From DATAQC01 sp051001215 (GTDB lineage: Bacteria > Actinomycetota > Acidimicrobiia > Acidimicrobiales > AC-14), in NCBI GenBank assembly GCA_051001215.1, contig JBPCNP010000024.1, positions 1-40,126 of the forward strand: 40,126 nt of DNA. The letters run 5' to 3'. Below are positions 1 through 7,379 of the stretch, piece after piece. The notes under the pieces are model-generated. The model had not been told where the DNA came from. It saw only the letters and a list, made by a program, of their open reading frames with translations, and did no database searches. Made by a program: the position numbers and the translations under genes. Position 1 is the first letter of the stretch. Each line of letters starts with the position of its first letter.

Positions 1-2
1 TC

Positions 3-92
3 CGGCAACGTCGACAGGTGGTCGCCGACCTGGCCACCGTTGTCGTCGCCCTCGGTGGGAGCGCCGAACGCCAGGCCCCGCCGCCGGCCTGA
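3..92 (+). CDS. Possible C-terminal end of a plus-strand gene (partial)
   Basis: The third plus-strand frame is open from the left edge to a TGA at 90-92. It encodes about 29 residues that look like an amphipathic helix (QVVADLATVVVALG) with an Ala/Pro-rich tail. The gene would converge on the phosphatase gene that ends at 100. No family can be named from so short a piece, and in DNA this GC-rich an open frame of this length can arise by chance. Confidence 0.35.
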   Translation, partial: RQRRQVVADLATVVVALGGSAERQAPPPA

Positions 93-99
93 AGGCGAG

Positions 100-687
100 T
101 CAGCCGGCGTGCACCTGGTCGTTCCACATCAGCAGCGCACGCCAATCGTGCTCATGGCTGAGCACTGACAGACTGGCCGTCCCGAGGGCCAGCAGACGGC
201 CCTGAAACGCCGGGAGGCCCACGTAACGAGCGGCCAGGACACGGGAGAAGTGCCCGTGGCCGGCGAGGGCCACGACATCGTCGCCCTCCTCGGGCGCCAG
301 GGAGGCCAGCAGGTCGTCGGCCCGGCGGCCGGCGTCCTCGATGGTCTCGCCCCCGGGGCAGCCGTGGCGGAACAGCTCCCAGTCGGGCCGCTCCTTGCGG
401 ATGTCGGCGGTGGTGCGCCCCTCGTAGTCGCCGTAGTCGACTTCGCACAGCCGGTCGTCGATGACCAAGCCGTCGCCGAGGCCGGCCAGTCGGGCGGTCT
501 CGACGGCCCGGACACGCGGACTGGAGAGCCGCATCGTCGGTGCCAGGCCCAGCTCGGCCAGGCGCCGGCCCAGGGCCGTGGCCCCCGCCTTTCCCGCCGG
601 CGTGAGCTCGATGTCGGTGCTCCCGGTGTGTTGGCCGCTGAGCGACCACTCGGTCTCTCCGTGGCGGACGATGACGAGGCGCTTCAT
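100..687 (-). CDS. Histidine phosphatase family protein (phosphoglycerate mutase-like)
   Basis: This 195-aa protein begins MKRLVIVRHGETEWS, the RHGE phosphohistidine motif of the histidine phosphatase superfamily. The second catalytic His is in the C-terminal LAGHGHFSRV motif, and SSPRVRAVETA supplies the conserved Arg segment. Members remove phosphate from sugars, cofactors or acyl phosphates; the substrate cannot be read from the sequence, and a broad-specificity phosphatase is more likely than glycolytic mutase given the short length. The ATG at 685-687 overlaps the priA stop codon (ATGA), so translation is probably coupled and this is the last gene of the long minus-strand operon. The frame stays open upstream, but the RHGE motif so close to Met1 and the overlap support this start. 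Confidence 0.88.
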   Translation of the reverse strand: MKRLVIVRHGETEWSLSGQHTGSTDIELTPAGKAGATALGRRLAELGLAPTMRLSSPRVRAVETARLAGLGDGLVIDDRLCEVDYGDYEGRTTADIRKERPDWELFRHGCPGGETIEDAGRRADDLLASLAPEEGDDVVALAGHGHFSRVLAARYVGLPAFQGRLLALGTASLSVLSHEHDWRALLMWNDQVHAG

Positions 688-2573
688 GCGCGCAGCGGGT
701 CGACGGCGACCCGAAGGCGGCCTCGGGGTCGGGGAACGCCGGCCAGGGCCTCGGACAGACGCTCGTGATCGGCGGCCCGGACGAGCCACTGGTCACGGTT
801 GGGCCCCATCACCTCCACGCCCGGCCGCTCGGCGACAGCCGCGGCGAACACCCCGGCCGCGGCACCGGAGACGACGGCCACGGCCCGCTCGGGCGGGAAG
901 CCCAGGACGGCCCGCCGGGCCGACTCCACCACCGCCAGCCGGGACGGGTCTGCGTGCACGGCGGCGTCTATGACCTCGTGGTCGGGCAGGCGGGTCTGCA
1001 CCACGATGCGCCCGCCATCGCCACGACCACCCACCACCCGGGCGGCCCGGACGAGTTGGGCCATGGCCGCCTCGGCGGCCCGCCAGCGGGGGGCGAGCAG
1101 CTCCTGATCGAAATCAAGGAACACCACCGTCCAGGCCCGGGCCACGCGATGCAGCACGGCAGAGGTACCGACCAGCACGGGCGCCGTCGGCAGCGGTCCC
1201 GGAACGGCCTCACCGGTGACCTCGTCGACGGGGACCGCAGCCAGGTGCTCGAGGTCCTCGCGGGCCCTGCTCACACCCACGCGCAACACCCGCAGCCGGC
1301 TCGATCCGCAGGCCGCGCACATGACCGGGCGCTGGACCTGGCACCGGCGGCACCGCAGGGCGCTGGATGCCGTCGGCGCGTCGTCCACCTCCTCCACCAC
1401 GGCCCCACACGGCTCACACCGGGCCAGCTCGCCACACGCCGAGCACGCCAGCAGGCGGGCCCGGCCCCGGCGGTTGAGCACGCACACCACCCGCCGGCCC
1501 GCTTCGGCCTGACGCACGACGGCCACCAGGCGGGAGGAGTAGAGGCCCGATCCTGGTTCCTCGTGGCGCCGGTCGACGATCTCAACGATCGGCCACCCCT
1601 CGCGCTCGTCGCTCCTCGACGGGGTCAACAGTCGCACCGTCGCCAGCGTATCGAGCGACGGGCACGCCGACACGAGCACGCACGGCACACCGGCCCGACG
1701 GGCACGCTCCACGGCCACGTCACGACCGTTCCATGTGGGAGCCCGCTCCTCCTGCCAACCCTCGTCGTGCTCGTCGAGCACGACCACCGCCGCCAGTCGG
1801 GGGCGCGGCGCCCAGGCCGCTCCCCGGGCTCCCACGGCCACGCATCCCCCGGCCGCGGCGCGGGCCCAGTCGCCGGGCAGGAGGGCCACCACATGGCCGG
1901 CCCGGCGCAGGCGGGCGGCGATGAACGAGGCCGCCCCCACCGAGGGGGCGAGCACCAGGGCGTCACCGCGGCTGGCCGCCTCGGCCACGTAGTCGAAGGC
2001 GTCGCTGGCCGGCGGCAACCGGACCACGACCGGTCCGCCTGAGAAGGCATCGGCCACCATGGGCGATCCCACCCCGTTCCGGTCACGTTTCGCCGCGCCA
2101 GGACCCGCCGAAATGTGAACGGGCCGGTTGGGGGGTGGGGCGGGGGGCGAGGTCACGGCCGGCAGGGTGCGCACCGCCCCCGGCGCCGATGCCGCGCGCA
2201 GGAACGCCACCCGCGGCCCGGCCCAGCGCCACGCCGCCCAGCGAGCCAGGTCGACCAGGTCGGCGCCCGGTCCCCAACCCGTGACCTTGGCCACCGGCTT
2301 GAGTTGGCGGTCCGTCTCGGGCGCGGCGACGCGCTCGACCACCCAGCCCCGCACCCGGCGGCCGTGGAGCGGCACCCGCACCACGGTGCCGATGCGGATG
2401 TCGTGATCGAGGTGAGCGGGAACCAGGTAGTCGAGGGGACGGTCGAGGGCGGTGACGTCGGGGACGACCCTCGCGATGTTGTTGCCGGCGGGCACCCGGA
2501 TGCTGCCGATCGTGTCCCCCGGGGCCGGGGGGGGCCCCATCCCTGCCGGCAGGTCTGCCCCGGAGGTGGGCAC
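684..2573 (-). CDS. priA: Primosomal protein N' (PriA), actinobacterial helicase-defective type
   Basis: PriA recognises stalled replication forks and reloads the replisome. The N-terminal DNA-binding domain is visible (ARVVPDVTALDRPLDYLVP, roughly residues 34-52). The middle carries a degenerate DEAD-like box (VVLDEHDEGW) and the typical zinc-binding insertion of four CxxC pairs (ACSACGELARCEPCG, then CRRCQ and CAACG). The Walker A GxGKT loop that should precede the DEAD box is absent; the region reads VVVRLPPASDAFDYV. Loss of helicase motifs is known for actinobacterial PriA, which then probably acts as a structural primosome factor. The GTG start lies 5 bp after the metK stop. An imperfect palindrome is read in frame in the linker between the DNA-binding and helicase-like parts (2080-2121, about residues 152-165). 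Confidence 0.85.
   Translation of the reverse strand: MPTSGADLPAGMGPPPAPGDTIGSIRVPAGNNIARVVPDVTALDRPLDYLVPAHLDHDIRIGTVVRVPLHGRRVRGWVVERVAAPETDRQLKPVAKVTGWGPGADLVDLARWAAWRWAGPRVAFLRAASAPGAVRTLPAVTSPPAPPPNRPVHISAGPGAAKRDRNGVGSPMVADAFSGGPVVVRLPPASDAFDYVAEAASRGDALVLAPSVGAASFIAARLRRAGHVVALLPGDWARAAAGGCVAVGARGAAWAPRPRLAAVVVLDEHDEGWQEERAPTWNGRDVAVERARRAGVPCVLVSACPSLDTLATVRLLTPSRSDEREGWPIVEIVDRRHEEPGSGLYSSRLVAVVRQAEAGRRVVCVLNRRGRARLLACSACGELARCEPCGAVVEEVDDAPTASSALRCRRCQVQRPVMCAACGSSRLRVLRVGVSRAREDLEHLAAVPVDEVTGEAVPGPLPTAPVLVGTSAVLHRVARAWTVVFLDFDQELLAPRWRAAEAAMAQLVRAARVVGGRGDGGRIVVQTRLPDHEVIDAAVHADPSRLAVVESARRAVLGFPPERAVAVVSGAAAGVFAAAVAERPGVEVMGPNRDQWLVRAADHERLSEALAGVPRPRGRLRVAVDPLRA
2080..2121. repeat. 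Dispersed palindromic element B, copy in priA
   Basis: An imperfect inverted repeat: the left arm GTCACGTTTCGCCG matches the reverse complement of the right arm (TTCACATTTCGGCG) at about 11 of 14 positions, around a short loop containing CCAGGACC. A relative with the same outer arms and core lies in carA at 12815-12860. Both copies are translated in the same frame, giving a peptide of the form R-x-x-H-[VI]-x-[SA]-G...KRD. The copy sits in a variable linker of PriA. It resembles a REP-type mobile palindrome that has become coding, though two copies are few. Confidence 0.5.
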
Positions 2574-2578
2574 ATCAC

Positions 2579-3775
2579 CTACGTCAGGTCGAGAGCCCGC
2601 TTGACGTCGTCGAGACGGGTCAGGTGCTCCCAGGAGAACTCCTTGTCGGACCGGCCGAAGTGACCGTAGGCGGCGGTGCGCCGGAAGATGGGCTGGCGCA
2701 GGTCGAGGTCGCGGATGATGGCAGCGGGCCGCAGGTCGAAGATGTCGTCGATCATGGCCTCGATGCGCCGAGGGTCGACCGTCTCGGTTCCGAAGGTCTC
2801 CACCATGATGGACACGGGCCGGGCCACTCCGATGGCGTACGCCACCTGGATCTCACACCGGCGGGCCGCTCCCGCGCCCACCACGTGCTTGGCCACCCAA
2901 CGGGCGGCGTAGGCGGCGGAGCGGTCGACCTTGGACGGGTCCTTGCCCGAGAAGGCCCCACCCCCGTGACGGGCCGCGCCGCCGTAGGTGTCGACGATGA
3001 TCTTGCGCCCGGTGAGGCCGGTGTCGGCGTGCGGTCCGCCCAGCTCGAACTTGCCGGTGGGGTTGGCCAGCAGTTCGTAGTCGTCGTCGGCGAACTCGGC
3101 GGGCAGGAGCGGGTGGATCACGTGCTCACGCAGGTCGGGCTTGAGCAACGTCTCGACGTCGAGGCCGGGCTGGTGCTGGGAGGAGATGAGCACGGTCTTG
3201 AGCGCCACCGGCCGTCCGTCGCGGTACTCCACCGTGACCTGGGTCTTTCCGTCGGGGCGCAGGTAGGGCATGACCCCGGCCTTGCGCACCTCGGACAGGC
3301 GCTGGGCCAGCCGGTGGGCGAGCCAGATGGGCAGGGGCATGAGATCGGCGGTCTCGTCGCAGGCGTAGCCGAACATCATTCCCTGGTCGCCGGCGCCCTG
3401 GGAGTTGAGGACGTCCTCACCGCTGTGGCCCTTGCGCACCTCATAGGCCGTGCTCACGCCTTGGCCGATGTTGGGTGACTGCTCGTCGATGGCGGTGATG
3501 ACCCCGCAGGTGTTGCCGTCGAAGCCGTAGGACTCCCGGTCGTAGCCGATGTCACAGATCGTGGAGCGCACGATCTTGGGGATGTCGACGTAGGCGGAGG
3601 TGGTGATCTCTCCGGCCACGACCACCAGCCCGGTGGTCAACAGCGTCTCGCACGCCACCCTCCCCTGCACATCCTCGGCGAGGATGGCGTCGAGGACGGC
3701 GTCGGAGATCTGGTCGGCCATCTTGTCGGGGTGGCCCTCGGTGACGGACTCCGAGGTGAATGTCCAGCTGGTCAC
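2579..3775 (-). CDS. metK: S-adenosylmethionine synthase
   Basis: The enzyme makes S-adenosylmethionine from methionine and ATP in the cytosol. The 398-aa length is normal. Signatures are GHPDKMADQISDA near the N-terminus (ATP and Mg binding), the GAGDQGMMFGYA hexapeptide region, and GGGAFSGKDPSKVDRS (P-loop-like, Lys/Asp ligands). The start is GTG at 3775, overlapping the coaBC stop codon as GTGA, and the stop is 5 bp before priA. Translational coupling with coaBC and priA is likely. Nothing in the protein is unusual. Confidence 0.97.
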   Translation of the reverse strand: MTSWTFTSESVTEGHPDKMADQISDAVLDAILAEDVQGRVACETLLTTGLVVVAGEITTSAYVDIPKIVRSTICDIGYDRESYGFDGNTCGVITAIDEQSPNIGQGVSTAYEVRKGHSGEDVLNSQGAGDQGMMFGYACDETADLMPLPIWLAHRLAQRLSEVRKAGVMPYLRPDGKTQVTVEYRDGRPVALKTVLISSQHQPGLDVETLLKPDLREHVIHPLLPAEFADDDYELLANPTGKFELGGPHADTGLTGRKIIVDTYGGAARHGGGAFSGKDPSKVDRSAAYAARWVAKHVVGAGAARRCEIQVAYAIGVARPVSIMVETFGTETVDPRRIEAMIDDIFDLRPAAIIRDLDLRQPIFRRTAAYGHFGRSDKEFSWEHLTRLDDVKRALDLT

Positions 3776-5187
3776 GATGTGCTCCTGCGCGTCGAGGCCC
3801 GGAGGCCGGTCGGATGGGTCGGGCGGTCACGGTTCGCGGTGGCGCCGTTCCGGTTGCTCGTCGCGAGGTTGCTGGCCGTGAGGTTGCTGGCCGCGAGGTT
3901 GCTGGCCGCGAGCTTGCTGGCCGCGAGGTGGCGGCCCGCGAGGTGGCGGGCCACGACATCGAGCACCATGGAGGCCAGCACCCGCTTGTCGACCAGCGGT
4001 ACGTCGGTCGTGGTGCCGTCGGCCTCGATGATGAGCGCCCGGTTGGTGTCGTGATCGAAGCCGGCGTCGACCGCCGACACGTCGTTCCCCACGATGACGT
4101 CGAGGCCCTTGACCGCCAGCTTGGCCCTGGCCCCCGGGCCGACGTCACCGGTTTCGGCGGCGAAACCGACGAGGACCTGGCCGGGAGGCCGCACCCGACC
4201 CAGGCCGGCGAGGATGTCCGGGGTGGCCTCGAGAGTGAGCGCGGGCACACCGTCGGCCTTCGAGAGCTTGGCGGGCGATCGCCGGTTCGGGCGGAAGTCG
4301 GCCACGGCCGCAGCCATGATCACGGCGTCGGCGTCGGGACTGCACGCCATGACGGCCCGCTCCATCTCCGCCGCGGTGCCGACGCCCACGACCTCCACCC
4401 CGTCGGGCGGAGCGAGGTCGGAGGCGGTGATCAGCACGACGCTGGCACCCCGAGCGGCGGCCTCGGCGGCCAGGGCGTGGCCCTGCTTGCCCGAGGAGCG
4501 GTTGGCGATGAAGCGCACGGCGTCGATCGGCTCGCGAGTGCCGCCGGCGGTGACCACCACCCGACGCCCGGCCAGCTCGCTCGGGCCCGGCACCCCGCTC
4601 TGAGGGCCGCTCGGGCCCGGGTCCAGCACGGCTTGGACGGCAGCCACGATGTCGGCGGCGTCGGCCAGGCGGCCGGGCCCCTCGTCGCCGCCGGCCAGGC
4701 GCCCGACGATGGGCTCGACCACGTGCACGCCGCGGTCGCGCAGCACGGCCACGTTGTGACGCACGGCCGGGTGCTCCCACATCTCGGCGTGCATGGCCGG
4801 GCAGACCACCACCGGCGCCCGCGTGGCCAGGAGCGTGGCGGTGAGCAGGTCGCCGGAGATCCCTGCGGCATAGCTCCCCAGCAGACGGGCGGTGGCCGGT
4901 GCGATCACCACCACGTCGGCGTCGCGACCCAGGCGGACATGGGGGATCGGGTCGCCGGCGTGCCACAGCGACGTCTGTGCCGGCTCCGAGGCCAGGGCCG
5001 AGAAGGTGACGGTGCCGACGAAGCGGGTGGCGTCGTCGGTGAGAACGGGAATGACATGGGCCCCGGTATCGACGAGGCGCCGGCACACGTCGACTGCCTT
5101 GTAGGCGGCAATGCCACCGCAGACGCCCAGCACCACGCACGCATGGCGTGGCCCGGTCGTGTCTGTCATTTCAGTCACCGTGGTCAT
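3772..5187 (-). CDS. coaBC: Bifunctional phosphopantothenoylcysteine decarboxylase / phosphopantothenate-cysteine ligase
   Basis: CoaB joins cysteine to 4'-phosphopantothenate and CoaC decarboxylates the product, two steps of coenzyme A synthesis. The N-terminal flavoprotein domain (about 14-185) has VVLGVCGGIAAYKAVD and VCPAMHAEMW. The ligase domain starts near GRRVVVTAGGTREPID (about 205) and ends near VVARHLAG. Where the E. coli enzyme, as I recall it, has PAMN and an active-site Cys before GDxGxGR, this protein has PAMH and Gly, which I believe is tolerated in actinobacterial homologues. The linker between domains contains one and a half copies of the dispersed 30-bp repeat (about 4573-4620). 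After the last helix the C-terminus runs into a pentapeptide-like tail. M7 (ATG at 5167-5169) is an alternative start. The stop overlaps the metK GTG. Confidence 0.93.
   Translation of the reverse strand: MTTVTEMTDTTGPRHACVVLGVCGGIAAYKAVDVCRRLVDTGAHVIPVLTDDATRFVGTVTFSALASEPAQTSLWHAGDPIPHVRLGRDADVVVIAPATARLLGSYAAGISGDLLTATLLATRAPVVVCPAMHAEMWEHPAVRHNVAVLRDRGVHVVEPIVGRLAGGDEGPGRLADAADIVAAVQAVLDPGPSGPQSGVPGPSELAGRRVVVTAGGTREPIDAVRFIANRSSGKQGHALAAEAAARGASVVLITASDLAPPDGVEVVGVGTAAEMERAVMACSPDADAVIMAAAVADFRPNRRSPAKLSKADGVPALTLEATPDILAGLGRVRPPGQVLVGFAAETGDVGPGARAKLAVKGLDVIVGNDVSAVDAGFDHDTNRALIIEADGTTTDVPLVDKRVLASMVLDVVARHLAGRHLAASKLAASNLAASNLTASNLATSNRNGATANRDRPTHPTGLRASTRRSTS
3853..3957. repeat. Seven 15-bp tandem repeats at the 3' end of coaBC
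   Basis: Seven degenerate 15-bp units, best copy GTTGCTGGCCGCGAG on the plus strand, fill the 3' end of coaBC. They keep the frame and encode five-residue steps of the form AASNL/TASNL/AASKL, which match the A(D/N)Lxx rhythm of pentapeptide repeats. The first units encode the genuine last helix of CoaB (VARHL, AGRHL), so the array looks like an expansion of that codon block by slippage. Confidence 0.8.
4573..4620 (-). repeat. Dispersed GC-rich repeat A, copy in the coaBC linker
   Basis: On the minus strand the segment reads GGGCCCGAGCGGCCC, continues through a second GAGCGG, and restarts 30 bp later with GGGCCCGAGCG. This is one and a half units of the repeat that also occurs in nusB, aroKB, carB and the pyrF-mihF gap. 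It encodes PGPSGPQSGVPGPSE exactly between the CoaC and CoaB domains. The core GGGCC-CGAGC-GGCCC can form a 5-bp hairpin. Confidence 0.7.
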
Positions 5188-5226
5188 GCAGCCCTGGTCA
5201 TCGCCTGGCCCGCCGGGAGAGGCGGG

Positions 5227-5496
5227 CTACTCCTCCTTGCCGTCCTCGGTCATCTCGCGGCGCGTGTAGGTGACCTTGCCGGCGACGATCTCCTCGAGAG
5301 CGATCGACAACGGCTTGCGGGACACCGAGGCAACCTGAGGAGGGACGATCGAGCCGAGGCCCTCGCCCAACTGGCTGAAGTACGAGTTGATCTGGCGCCC
5401 GCGCTTGGCTGCCAACGTGACCAGGCTGAACTTGGAGTCGACCTTGTCCAGCAGGTCCTCGATCGACGGGTAGATCATGGTGGCGCGCTCGGCCAT
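5227..5496 (-). CDS. rpoZ: DNA-directed RNA polymerase omega subunit
   Basis: Omega is the small subunit that clasps beta-prime and helps polymerase assembly. The 89-aa protein has the family core: YPSIEDLLDKVDSKFSLVTLAAKRGRQINSY, with the conserved Lys/Arg-Arg helix, followed by PLSIALEEIVAGKV. A GGAG lies 7 nt before the ATG at 5496, which favours that start over the internal M7. It sits in the conserved actinobacterial order gmk-rpoZ-coaBC-metK, with 39 bp to coaBC and 44 bp to gmk, so it may have its own translation control but probably shares the transcript. Confidence 0.95.
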   Translation of the reverse strand: MAERATMIYPSIEDLLDKVDSKFSLVTLAAKRGRQINSYFSQLGEGLGSIVPPQVASVSRKPLSIALEEIVAGKVTYTRREMTEDGKEE

Positions 5497-5540
5497 CGGG
5501 CATCTCCGGGTGAACGTGGGGTGGTGGGCCGCGGGACCGA

Positions 5541-6089
5541 TCAGGCCTGGTGGGCCTGGTCACGCCGCGAACGGTGGTCCCCTACGATAGCAGCGACCTC
5601 CTCGGTGGCCCGGGGGAGGTCGTCGTTGACCACCACGTGATCGGCCAGGGCCCGGCCTTCGGCCTCCTCACGGTCGGCTTCGGCCAGGCGCCGGGTCACC
5701 GTGGCCTCGCTCTCCCCGCGTCCTCGGAGGCGGTCGGCCTGGGCATCCCGGGACGGGGCCACGACCAGGATGATGACCGCGTCGGATCGCCGGGACCGGA
5801 CCTGGGCGGCACCCTGCACGTCGATCTCGAGGACCACGTCGTGATCCGGCGGCGGTCGGGGGACGGGAGTGCCGTAGCGATGGTCGAAGACCTGGGCGAA
5901 CTCGAAGAAGCCGCCGGATTCGGCCTTGCGGACGAAGTCGTCGTCATCGACGAAGTGATATGCGTCCGCCGCCTCGCCGGGCCGGCGCGGTCGCGTGGTC
6001 CACGAGCGGCTGAGCCACAGACGGGGGGTTCGGGAGATGACACTTGTGGCGATCGAGCCCTTCCCGACGCCCGAGGGCCCAACGATCAC
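5541..6089 (-). CDS. gmk: Guanylate kinase
   Basis: The enzyme phosphorylates GMP to GDP. The P-loop GPSGVGKGS is at residues 4-12 of the GTG-start reading. The GMP-binding region SRSWTTRPRRPGE and the FVDDDDFVRKAESGGFFEFAQV segment with YGTP follow as in the family. At 182 aa from the GTG at 6089 it is short at the N-terminus, because family members usually have about 8-12 residues before the P-loop. The frame is open upstream and continues as LSLPSPSPLLY, but there is no ATG or GTG there before the mihF stop at 6119, and I see no clear SD. The true start may be a CTG (6098 or 6122) or the GTG as given. Confidence 0.9.
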   Translation of the reverse strand: MIVGPSGVGKGSIATSVISRTPRLWLSRSWTTRPRRPGEAADAYHFVDDDDFVRKAESGGFFEFAQVFDHRYGTPVPRPPPDHDVVLEIDVQGAAQVRSRRSDAVIILVVAPSRDAQADRLRGRGESEATVTRRLAEADREEAEGRALADHVVVNDDLPRATEEVAAIVGDHRSRRDQAHQA

Positions 6090-6118
6090 GTAGAGCAGCG
6101 GCGAGGGTGACGGAAGGC

Positions 6119-6439
6119 TCAGGGTGAGGGGAACTGCTTCTTCAGCGCTTCGCGCTGTTGCGCCCCGAGACCACGCACCCTCCGGGAGTCGCTGATCTTG
6201 AGCTCCTCCATGAGCCGGCGGGCCCGCACCTTGCCGACGCCGGGAAGCGACTCGAGCACGGAGACGACCTTCATCTTCCCCACGACGTCGTCACCATCGG
6301 CCTGGACCAGCAGCTCGTTGAGCGTGGTCGATCCCATCTTGAGCATTTCCTTCAACTCGGCCCGCTGCCGGCGAGCGGCTCCCGCCTTCTCGAGGGCGGC
6401 CTGACGGGCGTCGGGTGAGAGCTCCGGAGGCAGAGGCAT
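6119..6439 (-). CDS. mihF: Integration host factor, actinobacterial type (mIHF)
   Basis: mIHF is a small DNA-binding nucleoid protein unique to actinobacteria. It is unrelated to the alpha/beta IHF of proteobacteria despite its name. The 106-aa protein matches the family in outline: PPELSPDARQAALEKAGAA, the long helix RRQRAELKEMLKMG, and the helix-hairpin-helix-like segment LESLPGVGKVRARRLMEE. Longer readings start inside the GC-rich repeats upstream. The ATG at 6439 is preferred because the conserved region begins there and a TAGGGT box lies 7 nt upstream, implying a leaderless transcript. It follows pyrF and precedes gmk, the usual actinobacterial order. Confidence 0.93.
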   Translation of the reverse strand: MPLPPELSPDARQAALEKAGAARRQRAELKEMLKMGSTTLNELLVQADGDDVVGKMKVVSVLESLPGVGKVRARRLMEELKISDSRRVRGLGAQQREALKKQFPSP

Positions 6440-6446
6440 GCCGGGC

Positions 6447-6452
6447 ACCCTA
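6447..6452 (-). promoter_or_regulatory. Candidate leaderless -10 box for mihF
   Basis: TAGGGT on the minus strand ends 7 nt before the mihF ATG, which would place transcription initiation on or next to the A of the start codon. No convincing -35 is seen (TTGCGC lies 15 bp upstream). This would let mihF-gmk-rpoZ be transcribed independently of the pyrimidine operon. Confidence 0.5.
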
Positions 6453-6484
6453 GCGCGCCGGATACGGGCGCAACCGGGGGGTCG

Positions 6485-6644
6485 GCCACCCCGCTCCGAA
6501 GGGCCGCTCGGGCCCGGCCACCCCGCTCCGAAGGGCCGCTCGGGCCCGGCCACCCCGCTCCGAAGGGCCGCTCGGGCCCAGCCACCCCGCTCCGAAGGGC
6601 CGCTCGGGCCCAGCCACCCCGCTCCGAAGGGCCGCTCGGGCCCA
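6485..6644 (-). repeat. Dispersed repeat A: five 32-bp tandem units between pyrF and mihF
   Basis: Five nearly identical 32-bp units begin at 6485, 6517, 6549, 6581 and 6613 (each GCCACCCCGCTCCGAAGG and onward). They differ mainly by one G/A at the unit end. On the minus strand each contains GGGCCCGAGCGGCCC. The unit length is not a multiple of three and the array is intergenic, although it leaves open frames on both strands. There are no spacers, so it is not a CRISPR array. It fills most of the 212-bp gap between the pyrF stop and the mihF start and could form a series of small hairpins. Confidence 0.9.
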
Positions 6645-6651
6645 GGGGGCG

Positions 6652-7341
6652 TCAGGCGCGGGCGGCGGCCACGGCGTCGGTGAGGGCGGCGGCGGCGGCC
6701 TCGGGGTCGTCGGCGTCGGTCACGGCCCTCCCGACGACGAGGAGATCGGCCCCTGAGGCGACGGCCTCCTGAGGGGTCGCGGCCCGGGCCTGGTCATGAT
6801 GCTCGCCGTGGGCCAGACGGATCCCCGGCACGACGGCGATCATCCGGGGAGCCAGCTCCTTGGCTTCGCGAACGTCGGTTGCGGCACACACGATCGCGCC
6901 GCAACCCCCTTCGACGGCCGTGCTGACCCGTCGGCCCAGGATGTGGGCCGGGGCGCCGGAGTCGCTGGTGAGGATGGTCACGGCGACGGCGAGCGGGGCA
7001 GCTAGCCCGGCGGCGGCCGCCCCCTCGCCCAACCCGTCGACACCGGCCCGCAGCATCACGGAGCCACCGAAGGCGTGCAACGTCAGGTAGCTGGCCCCGT
7101 AGGCACCGACGACCCGGGCCGCCTTGCGCACGGTGGTCGGGATGTCGTGCAACTTCAGGTCGAGGAAGACCTTGAAGTCGTTGTTGACCATGGAGGCCAC
7201 GGCGTCGGGCCCGGCGGCGGTGAAGAGCTCGAGTCCGACCTTGACCACGCCGAACCACGGTTGTAGGCGCCGGGCCAGTCGCAGGGCGACGACCAGGTCG
7301 TCGACATCGAGAGCCAGCGCCAGCCGGTCACGCACCTCCAT
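6652..7341 (-). CDS. pyrF: Orotidine 5'-phosphate decarboxylase
   Basis: It catalyses the last step of UMP synthesis. The catalytic tetrad motif DLKLHDIPTT is at residues 61-70 (D61, K63, D66), and the phosphate-binding end VVPGIRLAHGE and LLVVGRAVTDA is intact. The ATG at 7341 gives 229 aa and has GAGG 7 nt upstream. The GTG at 7347 is possible but would sit almost on top of that SD. The gene is 38 bp downstream of pyrD and ends the pyr operon before the repeat array. Confidence 0.96.
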   Translation of the reverse strand: MEVRDRLALALDVDDLVVALRLARRLQPWFGVVKVGLELFTAAGPDAVASMVNNDFKVFLDLKLHDIPTTVRKAARVVGAYGASYLTLHAFGGSVMLRAGVDGLGEGAAAAGLAAPLAVAVTILTSDSGAPAHILGRRVSTAVEGGCGAIVCAATDVREAKELAPRMIAVVPGIRLAHGEHHDQARAATPQEAVASGADLLVVGRAVTDADDPEAAAAALTDAVAAARA

Positions 7342-7379
7342 GGTCACGCCTCTTTTCGCTCGTCATCTGCGTCGGGCAG

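Noticed and set aside
6485..6644. A CRISPR array
   Set aside because: The 32-bp units are adjacent with no unique spacers, and no cas gene is in the window.
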